From the IMG/VR virus record IMGVR_UViG_3300005613_002762, positions 1 through 64,000 of that record: 64,000 bases of DNA; one strand, given 5' to 3'. The notes under the pieces were generated by a model. It ran no database searches, had not been told where the DNA came from, and saw nothing but the letters and a program-made list of their open reading frames with translations. Both the position numbers and the translations under genes were made by a program. Positions 20,301-28,731 of the stretch are shown one piece after another (positions within the stretch are counted from its first letter, which is position 1; each line of letters begins with the position of its first letter). Source of the stretch: a virus.

Positions 20301-21439
20301 TGATTGTCTTTTTTCAAGACAATTGGATTATCTCGGTCCATATATGTGGTATACCAAGAACCGTTAGAAAATAAAAATATTTTTTGTTGATAGTTTAACA
20401 GAGTTGATGTATATACACTCATGTCAGTTAAAATCCCCATGTTTTCTTTTTCAAACTGGGATAAAATATCATCTATAAATTTCTGTAATCTATATTTTAA
20501 TTGATTAAGTGTTATTTCGGGAAAATTATCAGGAATAAGACCCTTAGATTTATAAATTGAGTATACCTCTTTCATTTTTTGATATCCTCGACTCACAATT
20601 TTAGGTTTTGTTGCCGTTGTAGAACTTGACACATCATTACCTTGTTGTATTGCACTTGGGGTTTCAGTTACCGTATTATTATACATTTGTGGAACCGCCA
20701 TTAAAGCTCCGAAGTTTACATAAGATAACAAGGTATACTTATATCCAAAAAATTTAAGGTTTACTGTAAAGTTATGTGTTGATGGATCAAATGTTGATGT
20801 AAACGATTGTAACATTATCGGAAACTTAACTGCCTTTCCATAATACCCTTTTAAAGTTAACGTAAATTGTGGGTATGGCAATTGAAAGAAAGCTGCGTAT
20901 GGTGAGTTATTTCCACCTTCAAATAACGCTCTTCCTTTAACATCTTCTAACGATATATCTACTTGAGGTAAAAAATCTGTCCCTATTGAAAATTTTATGG
21001 ATTTGATTCCCAATAAACCATTATCGACTGCACCAGGAGTTCCATTTGAAACTAAGTTTTGTGTTATATAAAAATCATCGGATCTATTTGGGTTTTTAAC
21101 CGAAGTTAAATTAGGTTGATTAACCCCAAGTCCTTTTAGTGTGTCTTTACCTGTTAATTCATCTGACCAACCTGTATCCATGAATTTTTTGTTACCAGGA
21201 TTTAAAAAATTAATTTTACCAACAGATATGGTTCTTTGTGAATCATTCATCGCCGAACCAACGGCCAATTTTGTTCTCGGAAGAACGTTACATTCTAAAT
21301 TGGCATAATAAACTAAGTCCTCTTGTTTAACCAATCGGTCTTTAACATTACCCTCTTGATCAACCGTTTTGTTTGGATCAATTAATGTTATGTTGTCGTA
21401 ATCAAACTCAACTAATATGTTATCGTTATTATCTACCAT
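14375..21439 (-). CDS. Giant baseplate hub protein
   Basis: 2354 residues, by far the largest gene here. Residues about 130-245 (KSIKFSIGTDFLPQVDISLEDV..YPQFTLTLKGYYGK) and a second patch around residues 2030-2090 (MGNALIQPMMYFNI, GPYMILKVTHDVSETGFTTR) resemble the beta domains of tail hub proteins (gp27/gpD type). The second patch has the 'G.Y.I..V.H....GF.T' ending typical of that fold. Between them lies about 1800 residues of other sequence. Part of it, at about residues 1150-1400, is strand-rich with repeated GQTSGVSGGTGFYTT / TGTTGGVGLYTT motifs. The gene overlaps the gp53-like gene by 11 bases. Hub identity is inferred from motif and context. Confidence 0.7.
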   Translation of the reverse strand: MVDNNDNILVEFDYDNITLIDPNKTVDQEGNVKDRLVKQEDLVYYANLECNVLPRTKLAVGSAMNDSQRTISVGKINFLNPGNKKFMDTGWSDELTGKDTLKGLGVNQPNLTSVKNPNRSDDFYITQNLVSNGTPGAVDNGLLGIKSIKFSIGTDFLPQVDISLEDVKGRALFEGGNNSPYAAFFQLPYPQFTLTLKGYYGKAVKFPIMLQSFTSTFDPSTHNFTVNLKFFGYKYTLLSYVNFGALMAVPQMYNNTVTETPSAIQQGNDVSSSTTATKPKIVSRGYQKMKEVYSIYKSKGLIPDNFPEITLNQLKYRLQKFIDDILSQFEKENMGILTDMSVYTSTLLNYQQKIFLFSNGSWYTTYMDRDNPIVLKKDNQNVFLFKKEFDANKRQEGITKLQGDIQQYNDTLNQNGVLGLNGSYTVGGKKTESQIPFEIKLQTFQKKIVSISDIDLVATYTSQKNAPKGPFKETDSVIVQFKRTLEQDLLVNENISYFFEGPKSFMDITDNMSKEAQETRKKVESEITASLSTKFNGQGSGTLGFVPSIRNILAIFYCQGEAFLRLLDEVHKKAWDQRENQYRRAAIFGSSNTAPSVDIKGSTQNNEPIYPWPQVIKESVGEDNQEKFEVIYPGDQTVASSFRSYNPEIWPEVEFVEQFIKGYTERSSVDNKETFANENNLQPKRASLNAIDFPINNEVFQNKEESKYFYEIYERLILNAFYSRFNRKSGYPSSVYEVESDQEGVNMVESLSNDNPFLTKKIKEYLLDSNNYVPFLRHISNEGQGESWQNFIRGEFVTPYIRNDVNNPNLLYNGSILNSLRSQPNLSLANPNDLVNIKKYMTGLTSSNEFDFIDTYPLTDLTWDKNNLADGKSLNNSNEAFDTKLVLTYNDIHKTITNFDSENNDDKRPFTNFNFNDLTIDVDPNDLKNFYQNRTFKDQVITEGNLNYSNYTNYLIDSQTTSMMNSPYFINAIQSGVFKFRYKQNDQYPYKQAAYLFLNSLPLATLREKYKTKSGESITDLDYILSTMKKFGAIHKLPYAWILKYGSIWHRYKNFKETGTDILDEVWKDFNYKENWDPINSATTLNYNLTIDGTPKNLVLDTTTGTPPFTDINTGFYPQLIDDFNVFIQGLKLFSGQTQVSGSCVVNEITGTCNTFKVTGTCSTTGTGITINSITDNYITLPHTIFIPQLNANILLTGQTSGVSGGTGFYTTPLNFNASFNNLNFELGSFANITNTTQFPLSSGQILGGSSNTTGLNLINVVSATTATDFLCEVSSISAQTFSYNVLNPPIQVNTIGSNVIVNGSILNGQNLNGNVVITSQITGTTGGVGLYTTSTLLTPGFSDFIVQGAFIQGIGSSQIQNYLNSGKMVMMNTTNSTIFETPGFDPNNAQRSMRVSPWSVIVRQTTDANSYFVMPSFGSNINQAKFEAFKNGEMKVELSNNPAMFNGSVRLFWNAPQYGWFDNSKLVKNNPETYLKQILNDQKEQQNFLITGDNGDYTDFEELFTTFNTSVLDKFESEFLNFSKSLYDYVDTLPNPLVQEESGVGTQQRSLVETDTEQSFKNFHLLMRSLMKIDKPEGTSPETLLSNIIENQNKIFQNVLSGFINYNVVFKYGNPTDYDRRLYYTFSTRFLEDPIIYPPYEQGNLPPQVTLAQSKQQNPKTWEALEFYVGKSSIPKLEYKNSGSYITDFFIDLNVAFNEKNVQQFAPLVKIYATQKLSDNNLNLTKFYNLMDSYIDDSNLYIGNVINTMLPYVRKQLPNVFVSEDNSQSRAPLEAGFTEQTRTELWETFKSLNDTWIAGFDFESKTLFEDVLLVDRASRNVGDKVLVDIYAIIDMLEDGASDKNQGSSSYKNTLLDMVTTILVQNNFQHFMLPAYVNFYNVQDATKNPTPRPDGTLDVANTMFGTFLNVDYRQTSPKFLCYYVSKPSEHLSMKDNVDYRFRDDAFDLRRASDNPLTENQINKNDWDKSNKIVGFNVDITRENQQIFKSFDVAQDPGKPTSESLEMLNQMANLGKNRRSTTQSVSLYNLYKNRSYSCSVDMMGNALIQPMMYFNIRNIPMFSGPYMILKVTHDVSETGFTTRFEGVRQPFYSLPTVDNFLQTLNTQILSQLKTKVQEKEEKQKEDSVNVLFQAQNTISNLQSDDVLTKNQDCSSQLNSRYNGFTPVEEPTQSSMSTKELYNLVIKVLNDNGLDPTQEDTSFLRLMMFTFVFVDSGNNNGTQLSAYENNYSTINLKEVYGDQFFEYINRKYYCVKRGTDKNLPIVSFKNKETFMTFIFDRVKNVVGQILADESNFSQFGDFSLPFNLAKQYVLNFPIKQNPDVYAQIEKDDNQIDVLRSEFVKAVQIFISLNKQI

Positions 21440-21752
21440 AGTAGAAGAAGTAATTTTCCAAAGTATTATTGTAATCTTGTAAAGAAGCTACTAAAGGAAA
21501 TGGAATTGTCAATACCGCACCATCAGGTATAGAAAACTCACTACCCGAAAATTGGGGGTTAGCCGCCTGAATCAACCAACCAAAATAAGGTGTTGAATAG
21601 TATTGTTGAGATATTTTATCTAATCTTGATTGACCGACTTTATATATGTAATTTTTATCAGTTGTTTTAGATGGTAGAGTTATAAAAGGGACAACGTTTT
21701 GTTGTCCATTTATTAAAAAGTCAGTATATCTATTCCAATATTGTAGTGCCAT
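21429..21752 (-). CDS. Baseplate wedge protein gp53-like with LysM-type domain
   Basis: 107 residues. After an N-terminal strand (MALQYWNRYTDFLINGQQNV) the remainder reads as one LysM-like module: YKVGQSRLDKISQQYYSTPYFGWLIQAANP followed by FSIPDGAVLTIPFPL. LysM-like domains occur in T4 gp53 and other small baseplate proteins, where they bind neighbouring subunits, not peptidoglycan. It starts 1 base after the upstream stop codon and overlaps the hub gene by 11 bases, so synthesis of the three proteins is probably coupled. Confidence 0.8.
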   Translation of the reverse strand: MALQYWNRYTDFLINGQQNVVPFITLPSKTTDKNYIYKVGQSRLDKISQQYYSTPYFGWLIQAANPQFSGSEFSIPDGAVLTIPFPLVASLQDYNNTLENYFFYYGR

Positions 21753-21753
21753 A

Positions 21754-24700
21754 TTAATTAAGTGTTACTTTTCCGTTGAATGTTTCTTTTGTATTATTCA
21801 AATTAATGTTAGAATACAAATCTTTTATTCTTTTAGTTTTAGTGTTTAAATCACCAACTGCGGGAGTTACATAGTTACATTTTTTTACGGTATTATCAGG
21901 TAATTTCCATTCGATAGAATCTTTATATTCTTGAGATGTTGATATTTCAGTAAAAATATTTTTAAATATGTCTTGAAAATCAACGTATTCTTTTTGTAGT
22001 GAAGTTGCAACATCTCTAATCCCTTCAATAACATTTGGATTTTTCTTAATTTCAACACCACTTGTTAAATTATTTACTAAACTGGTGTATAATTGTTCAT
22101 TAGTAAATAAAGGTGACATTAAAATGTAAAATCTATTTTGTGGACAATTTTGAAAGAATGATCTTGCTGTTGGTCCGGCAACATAAATACAAGTATTACT
22201 TTTTTCAATGGTCGATGTATTTTCTTTATACTCATCAACCATAACGAAACCTTTTAAATAATTGTTATATTTTGTTATAACATCTTTAACTTTAGTTGTA
22301 TATACATCAAATATAGAACCTTCTGATGATGGACTAAAAAATGTATCGCCACTTAAGTCGTATAATTTAGGTTCGTTACTAGCCAATAATTCACCATCAA
22401 GTTTTGATGCAACAACATCCAATTGTCTAAAAATAAAGTTCAATTCATTTTCAACATTAATTAGACTTGAGGTGTTATCATAAATCACATTTAAGATTGG
22501 TGTTTGTCTTTCACTAACAATAGTCTTTAATTTTTCTTGTAATTCTCTCTTCTCTTTATTGGTCATGTTGTAAGGTGGTTTTATTAAAACCGATGTGAAA
22601 GGATCATTTTCTTGATCGATATCTTTTAAAATTTCACCAATAAGTTTTTCCACTAATTTTTGATATTCGTTAGATTTACCATAAATTGATACTTCAGTTT
22701 TTTCAGGTGTAAAAGGTGATAATTCACCCGTTACATAACTTCTTTTGTGATTAGCAAGTTGCATAGCACCATAAGAATAATCACTACTAATTTTTGAAAT
22801 GCTATCGTAATATGTTTTAAAATACTCTTGTAATTTAGATTGTAATGAATCATATAGTGCGGTATAATCAATTTCCGTTTCATTAGTAATTTGACCAACT
22901 GTTGATCCTCCTTTTTTAGGTTGAACGCTGTTAATTTGTGCTTGTTGTTGTTGCGATACAGGTGGAAGTCCTCCTGTTATTTGTTCAACGACATATTTGT
23001 CCAATTTACTAGTGTCTTCCGTTGCAGTCGCTCTTTCGTCATATATTTCAGTATTTGCATAGTAATTAAAAGATAATGCGTTTTGTAGTTCTTGAACCGG
23101 TTCTTTTAATCCCATACCACCAATAAAATTGAATCCCAAAGATACTTTTGCCAACATTGGTTGAACTCCAATTCCTTCAGGATTCAAATCCAGTTGTTCG
23201 AAAGTTAGACCTAAACTTGTTGGGATTATTTTAGTGTGATAAAAATCACCAATTCTTAAAACTAACACTGGAGGTGCACCAAATGAAGTGTTTAATGCGT
23301 CATTATATTTTGGTCTACCGTCAGGTCCTATAACAGGAATTGTTTGACCAGGTCTTGTGCATTGATGTAAAAATGTAAGTCTTGAATTAAGACCTTCGGG
23401 TGTCATCGAGTGAAAAGATGGTGAAAAGTATTTGATTTTTTCTCTAATATTATCATAAACCATCGGGTCAGTTTCTTTAATAACCTCAAAATAATCACAC
23501 TCCGAAAATAAGTTTCTTAAAATTTTCTTGGATATTCCTTCTTTAATTTTTTGTTCAATAGTAATTTTAGGGTCAGGTTTAATACTTTGTGTGACTTGTG
23601 TTAAAACATCTTGTGGGTTATTATCGATCGTTCCATCATCACCAGGATTTTCATCGGTTACCGGTTTATCAGGTGGTGGGATTGTTGCTTCAATTTTTTG
23701 AATCGCAACTCGTCTACACGCCATAGCGGGTATACTATACCACTGAGCTTCATTAGGAAATGTTGAGTCTGGTATTTTAACACCATTAGCATTAACCGCA
23801 AAACTATCAACATTACAGTTTATATTCTTATTTAAAACATCACCACCTTGAGCATTTGTAACGCTAATGTCATTTGTTTCTGAAGTTGCGGCGGCACTTA
23901 TTGTTTTTGGTATTACAATCTCTTCACCCTGAGGGCTTGGTATTATCTTAAATTTATCTCCGTATTGTTCAATTGTTTTACCGTTTGAAAGTTTTTGAGA
24001 TAAAAACCACTTTCTAACAGAATCAATTCTTCTTTCTGATAATTTTTTATTATACGCCTCCTTTTGTGGTGCTGATGCTGAACCTACCATTGTGATAGTA
24101 ATAGATCCTTCTTTGGTTAAAACCTCATCAATCTGTTTTAAAAGTTCTGTTTGTATTTGATTAAAGTTTCCTTCAATAACTTCACTAAAAAAGTTATTAA
24201 TTCCTGACGCTGAAAATATTTCACCATCTGAATTTACAAATTGTGGTGCTTTTTGTTGGTAAACACTTTTTAATCCTATGTATTGATTGTAATATGTGTC
24301 AAAAGGGAATCGAGATGCCCCTCCTTCTTTATTCTCACCAGGTTTAGTCCCATTAGGACCACCAGGAACATCATTTTCAAAATAAAAACCTAAACTTTCA
24401 TATTTTGACCAATCATAATCGGGTGGTGGATTTTCAACCGTAGTTGTCCCGTTGTTTGTTGAAGTTGGAAGTCCGTTAGCACCTGTGACACTTTCTGTGG
24501 TAGTTGCTTCTTGATCGGAAGGAATACTTTCTAAAACTTGTATTTGTTCTTCTGATGTCAATCTAGGATTATTTAATATTTCTTGGTATGTAAATAAATC
24601 TTTCGTTGGAATCGTATTAAATTTAATACCTAATTCATATAAATCATACTTAACGCAACCGGCAAAGAATGAATCCACGATACTTTGAATTCTTTCTTTT

Positions 24701-26814
24701 TGAACACCTTTTAATTGTTTTTCAATTATTGTATTCATAACTGAAGGGTGATCCACAATAATCGTCCAACTCAACTGTCCTGATCTTTGGGTGTTTTTAT
24801 ATGTATAAATTGGTTCAGGTCTACCTAAGAATGAAGTAGTATTAAAGTCGGGTCTTGAGTCGTCAGAAAAAGTTAAATTATAAGGTGGGAACCACATTAT
24901 TCTACCTCCATTCGGTCCTTTTTCACATACAGGTAATTCATCATATGTAAATCCTGGTCTATCAGATGTTCTCCAAGCCAAGTTTTCGATTGAGAACATA
25001 TACTTTTTAACTTTACCATCAACGATGTTTGTTGACCCAGGGTTTCTTAAAGGTGCAATATTCAAATTATATGTATTATCTAATACTGAGTATTCAAATC
25101 TTCTTCCTTCAGTCGTAATACCTGCACTTTTTTGTAAGTCAGCGTATGTGTAATATGGTGTGTCCTTTTGAAACACTCTACAATACTCAATTCCGGCTTG
25201 TGTTCCATCTGTTTGATCAACATACGATAATACTTGTGAACCTTTGGTTAGCTCCTTATATCCGTCGTTAAACACCTTAGAAACTTGATTAATTGCCGTT
25301 CCAACATGTTTTAATCTAGCTTGTCCTTGAACTTGGTCTGCAGAATTAATTAATTGTTGTGTTGTATCTAAAATTGATCCTGGTTTAAAATCAATGTCGG
25401 TTGATTGATATTGTAAGTAATCTCCCGATATCTGATTAAATTCATCATCTAATGAACCCGTTCCACCACCAGGAGTTGCTTTAAATCCGGCATTTCCTTT
25501 GTATTTTGGTGATGTCCAAACTAATTGACCTGAAGTTCCACCACCATCACTATAAGATTTACCTTTAAGACCAAATTTTATATTTTCTTCATTTCCTTCG
25601 TATAAGATTGCCAACTCTTGTGGTCCATATACTATGGTCGCTTGTTGTTGTCCAAACTGATTAACGGGGACTTGATTAGGTGGTGAATCAATTTGACTTG
25701 GTTCTGCATTTGGACTTCCAACATAGTATTGACCACTAGCCGGTGAGTCTTGACCAACAAGAGCATTACCTAAAGTCGCCAACCCTTGTATTAATCCAAT
25801 GTTATACGATGGTCTATACTGGTTATAATTTAAAGTTGCAAATAAAATTGACCTTGTCCCATTTCCTGTGTTGGCAACAAATATTTCAGATGGGTTTCTT
25901 GTTTTATTTAAAATTGGTGATAATAAACCACCTGTTAAATTATTTACGGTATTTAACGCATTACTAGTTTGTTGGGGATTGTTGTAAGCGTCAGTTTCTT
26001 CAAAATAATCACCAGGAATAAATGACACAGGAAAATAAGTTCCTGTTAATCTATTTGCCAATCCAACAGCCGCTAATGCAGGGTTTTCAGGGACGGTTAT
26101 TCTCCAATCTCTAATAAAGAATGGTTGTTGTCCTGTCGCTAAAAGTGATGCTGAAAAAGGATCTGTGATCGTATCTAAATTAATCGAACCAACAGTTGCC
26201 TGATTAATTTCTTGTGCAATTCTTTCGTTGAATGCAAACTTTAATTGGGTAGCACCAATTTGTGCTAAGAATGTATCTTGAGATAACGGTCCGTTTGAAC
26301 CATTAGGATCATCTTGAAATACAATGTTAAAAGTTGGGTAAGACGAAAAATTATAATAAGCAGGATCCCAATATGGTTGATAGATATTTTGAATTGATGA
26401 TAAATCTGTGATGATTACCAAATCTTTATATCCACCTGTTGGTCCCCATTTATTCGTCACATACGCAGACTCAATATAAAATTCATTTATAATATCTAAA
26501 TTGGTGTCCGCCTTAGGATAATAAGGACCTTGATTAGGGTCTGTAACTGGTGTTACATTTACAGATATTGGATTTCCAAATCCTCCTTCAGGTCCAAATT
26601 CGTTTAAAGGATATAAGTCATTTGCAAATAAATTAGTTGATACTAAATTGTTTGGTGAGTCAGTAACATTTGAAACCGTAAGATTAGTTTCATAGTTAAT
26701 TGGGTTTTCAGGTGATGTGTAAGCACCAGGCACATTGTATGGTGGTAAATTTCTTACCAACAATTGTTTTCTAAACGATTCTGAATTACCAAAAGATAAA
26801 AAACTTTCAGCCAT
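21754..26814 (-). CDS. Large baseplate/tail protein with OmpA-like domain
   Basis: 1686 residues. The N-terminal 900 residues are strand-rich and Pro/Gly/Asn-rich, with no family recognised. Residues about 904-975 match the OmpA C-terminal (peptidoglycan-binding) fold: ITITMVGSASAP, then NKKLSERRIDSVRKWFL, with the Asn, the LSxRR and the V..WL positions conserved. The rest includes Gln-rich and coiled-coil segments. It is the first gene of the 53-hub operon and lies directly after the tape-measure gene in transcription order, so it is probably a hub or tail-tip component. A TATTTAT motif is 12 bases upstream of the ATG. Confidence 0.7.
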   Translation of the reverse strand: MAESFLSFGNSESFRKQLLVRNLPPYNVPGAYTSPENPINYETNLTVSNVTDSPNNLVSTNLFANDLYPLNEFGPEGGFGNPISVNVTPVTDPNQGPYYPKADTNLDIINEFYIESAYVTNKWGPTGGYKDLVIITDLSSIQNIYQPYWDPAYYNFSSYPTFNIVFQDDPNGSNGPLSQDTFLAQIGATQLKFAFNERIAQEINQATVGSINLDTITDPFSASLLATGQQPFFIRDWRITVPENPALAAVGLANRLTGTYFPVSFIPGDYFEETDAYNNPQQTSNALNTVNNLTGGLLSPILNKTRNPSEIFVANTGNGTRSILFATLNYNQYRPSYNIGLIQGLATLGNALVGQDSPASGQYYVGSPNAEPSQIDSPPNQVPVNQFGQQQATIVYGPQELAILYEGNEENIKFGLKGKSYSDGGGTSGQLVWTSPKYKGNAGFKATPGGGTGSLDDEFNQISGDYLQYQSTDIDFKPGSILDTTQQLINSADQVQGQARLKHVGTAINQVSKVFNDGYKELTKGSQVLSYVDQTDGTQAGIEYCRVFQKDTPYYTYADLQKSAGITTEGRRFEYSVLDNTYNLNIAPLRNPGSTNIVDGKVKKYMFSIENLAWRTSDRPGFTYDELPVCEKGPNGGRIMWFPPYNLTFSDDSRPDFNTTSFLGRPEPIYTYKNTQRSGQLSWTIIVDHPSVMNTIIEKQLKGVQKERIQSIVDSFFAGCVKYDLYELGIKFNTIPTKDLFTYQEILNNPRLTSEEQIQVLESIPSDQEATTTESVTGANGLPTSTNNGTTTVENPPPDYDWSKYESLGFYFENDVPGGPNGTKPGENKEGGASRFPFDTYYNQYIGLKSVYQQKAPQFVNSDGEIFSASGINNFFSEVIEGNFNQIQTELLKQIDEVLTKEGSITITMVGSASAPQKEAYNKKLSERRIDSVRKWFLSQKLSNGKTIEQYGDKFKIIPSPQGEEIVIPKTISAAATSETNDISVTNAQGGDVLNKNINCNVDSFAVNANGVKIPDSTFPNEAQWYSIPAMACRRVAIQKIEATIPPPDKPVTDENPGDDGTIDNNPQDVLTQVTQSIKPDPKITIEQKIKEGISKKILRNLFSECDYFEVIKETDPMVYDNIREKIKYFSPSFHSMTPEGLNSRLTFLHQCTRPGQTIPVIGPDGRPKYNDALNTSFGAPPVLVLRIGDFYHTKIIPTSLGLTFEQLDLNPEGIGVQPMLAKVSLGFNFIGGMGLKEPVQELQNALSFNYYANTEIYDERATATEDTSKLDKYVVEQITGGLPPVSQQQQAQINSVQPKKGGSTVGQITNETEIDYTALYDSLQSKLQEYFKTYYDSISKISSDYSYGAMQLANHKRSYVTGELSPFTPEKTEVSIYGKSNEYQKLVEKLIGEILKDIDQENDPFTSVLIKPPYNMTNKEKRELQEKLKTIVSERQTPILNVIYDNTSSLINVENELNFIFRQLDVVASKLDGELLASNEPKLYDLSGDTFFSPSSEGSIFDVYTTKVKDVITKYNNYLKGFVMVDEYKENTSTIEKSNTCIYVAGPTARSFFQNCPQNRFYILMSPLFTNEQLYTSLVNNLTSGVEIKKNPNVIEGIRDVATSLQKEYVDFQDIFKNIFTEISTSQEYKDSIEWKLPDNTVKKCNYVTPAVGDLNTKTKRIKDLYSNINLNNTKETFNGKVTLN

Positions 26815-26826
26815 ATACTTTTTATT

Positions 26827-26833
26827 ATAAATA
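26827..26833 (-). promoter_or_regulatory. TATTTAT start-proximal motif, candidate promoter
   Basis: Sense-strand TATTTAT 12 bases before the ATG of the 1686-residue gene, in the 54-base gap after the tape-measure gene. Confidence 0.5.
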
Positions 26834-26868
26834 GATTATAGTCTATTTTTTAGAATAGTATAATAAGG

Positions 26869-28701
26869 TTAATTTTTTGATCCTACCGCCGCCGATGGTG
26901 CGGTTTTATTGGTTAAATTATTATTAATAGAAATTCTACCATCAGGACTTGATGTATATCTATCTAACATTCTATTAACTGTGTCCTGATCTATATTTTT
27001 AGTAACATTGGGGTCACCAGTTATATTCCAATTAACATTAACTGTTTTTGTTTCGTTTACTGTCGGCGGTTGTAAATAAGCCTTATCAACTCTACTTAAG
27101 ACACTTTGAGTAGTTTCACTTAGTGCTGTTTCATATCTTACACTAACATCTTTTATTAAGGATTCAACAGCAGGAAGTATTTGAGATGCTGCATTTGTAA
27201 CACCTTCGGCATCACCACGTAAAACGCTTGTTCCAACATCTTCCATGGGTTTATAAATACCTTCTAAAGATTTTCTCATGTCTTCAGTGCTTCCAACACT
27301 TTTACTAAATCCTTTAGCAATGTCTTTATATGATGATGAAACAACACCATAAAACTTCGATATTGTAGGAGCGGTTGCAGATGCGAACTTAGTTGCAACT
27401 TTACCACTTTCTAATAAATTAAAAATTTGTTTACTCACACCTAATTGGTCTACCGCAATTTCTTCAATACTTTTTGATGAATCTTGTGTTGCTTTTTGTA
27501 AGTCTTTTATGTCATCAGGTGTCAAATCTTCAACTTTTTTCTCTGTAATTTTACCTGTTTCATCATCTCGAACTTTTACAGTTGCAACACCATCTTTCAT
27601 CTGTGCCATTGATGCGATAAGTTCTTTAGTCTCTTGATCACCAACAATACTTGGCATTTTAATTTGTTTTAGCTTCATATCAAAATCTGCAGACTTTAGT
27701 GCCATTTCACTGAATTCTTTTGCTGTCATACCGGCAGCATCAGCAACTTCTCGTAATCTTCTTTTTGCTCCAGGTAAAATTTCCATTTGACCTGTTTTTT
27801 CGTTAAATCTTGTAAACTCTTTACCTAAATTAACCATTTCTTTTTGAAGTTGTTCGGGATCGTTTTGAGCTAAATCCATTGCCCTTAATGGGTCTAGTAA
27901 ACCACTCGATGTCACACCTAATCTTTGTAATGCGGCCGACATTTCAATTGCCCCTTCAGGATTCATTATTTTATCCGCCTGATTAAATACGGTTTGCATA
28001 GATAAACCTAATCTTTCTGATGTTGCGGCCATTTTAGCCAAACCTTTAATTCCACCCTCAAAATTATAAAGGTTCATTTTATCTAAATTTGTAACAACTC
28101 CTTCAGATACCGCTTTGACAGAAACACCAACACTTCTTGCATAATCAACAACCTCTTTCATTCTATCACCAACATCATAGACAGAAACACCAACTTTTCT
28201 AAATTCCGACGCTAATACGCTAACATCTTGCTTTGAAAGTTCAGAAGCGGCTGCTAATTCGACAATAGCTTCTTTACCTAAACTTGCCGAAGTTCCTAGT
28301 CCATCCATCGCCTCTTTAATTGTTGATGCGAATTGGGTTTCTGTCATTCCCATTTTGGTTAACTCAGGAGCGACATCGGCTATGGTGTTTTTAAATTCAT
28401 CCATTCTAGCTTTTGATAAACCAAATGAACTTTGTATTGATGTTGCATATTCGTCTAATTGATTTTGGAAACCAGTATCAGAAAACGCCATAAAAGCATC
28501 CTTCATACTTTCCCCAATTTTTACGGTTTCGTCCTCTATTTGTTTAAGACTTAATGAAAAGGCGTTAAATGACTTTAAAGTTTCTGTTTCGGTGTTTTTT
28601 TGGTTTTCTTTTAAAGATTTATTCCATAACTTCTCATATTTTTCTTTGTCTTCAAGAAGTTTTTTATACTCTTTTTCATCAACCTGTATATAGCCTGCCA
28701 T
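26869..28701 (-). CDS. Tail tape-measure protein
   Basis: 610 residues, near the size of T4 gp29. It is nearly all helical with long coiled-coil stretches. An N-terminal charged region (DEKEYKKLLEDKEKYEKLW) is followed by an Ala/Ser/Met-rich central part with repeated short helices (ELSKQDVSVLASEFRKVGVS, GLAKMAATSERLGLS) typical of phage tape measures. It lies directly after the tail-chaperone gene in the order tube, chaperone, tape measure that is conserved in tailed phages. The tail length should scale with this protein. A TATTTAT motif is 17 bases upstream. Confidence 0.82.
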   Translation of the reverse strand: MAGYIQVDEKEYKKLLEDKEKYEKLWNKSLKENQKNTETETLKSFNAFSLSLKQIEDETVKIGESMKDAFMAFSDTGFQNQLDEYATSIQSSFGLSKARMDEFKNTIADVAPELTKMGMTETQFASTIKEAMDGLGTSASLGKEAIVELAAASELSKQDVSVLASEFRKVGVSVYDVGDRMKEVVDYARSVGVSVKAVSEGVVTNLDKMNLYNFEGGIKGLAKMAATSERLGLSMQTVFNQADKIMNPEGAIEMSAALQRLGVTSSGLLDPLRAMDLAQNDPEQLQKEMVNLGKEFTRFNEKTGQMEILPGAKRRLREVADAAGMTAKEFSEMALKSADFDMKLKQIKMPSIVGDQETKELIASMAQMKDGVATVKVRDDETGKITEKKVEDLTPDDIKDLQKATQDSSKSIEEIAVDQLGVSKQIFNLLESGKVATKFASATAPTISKFYGVVSSSYKDIAKGFSKSVGSTEDMRKSLEGIYKPMEDVGTSVLRGDAEGVTNAASQILPAVESLIKDVSVRYETALSETTQSVLSRVDKAYLQPPTVNETKTVNVNWNITGDPNVTKNIDQDTVNRMLDRYTSSPDGRISINNNLTNKTAPSAAVGSKN

Positions 28702-28718
28702 ATATGCGTTATTTTATA

Positions 28719-28725
28719 ATAAATA
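28719..28725 (-). promoter_or_regulatory. TATTTAT start-proximal motif, candidate promoter
   Basis: Sense-strand TATTTAT 17 bases before the tape-measure ATG. It begins 7 bases beyond the stop codon of the frameshift extension. Confidence 0.45.
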
Positions 28726-28731
28726 CCCCTT

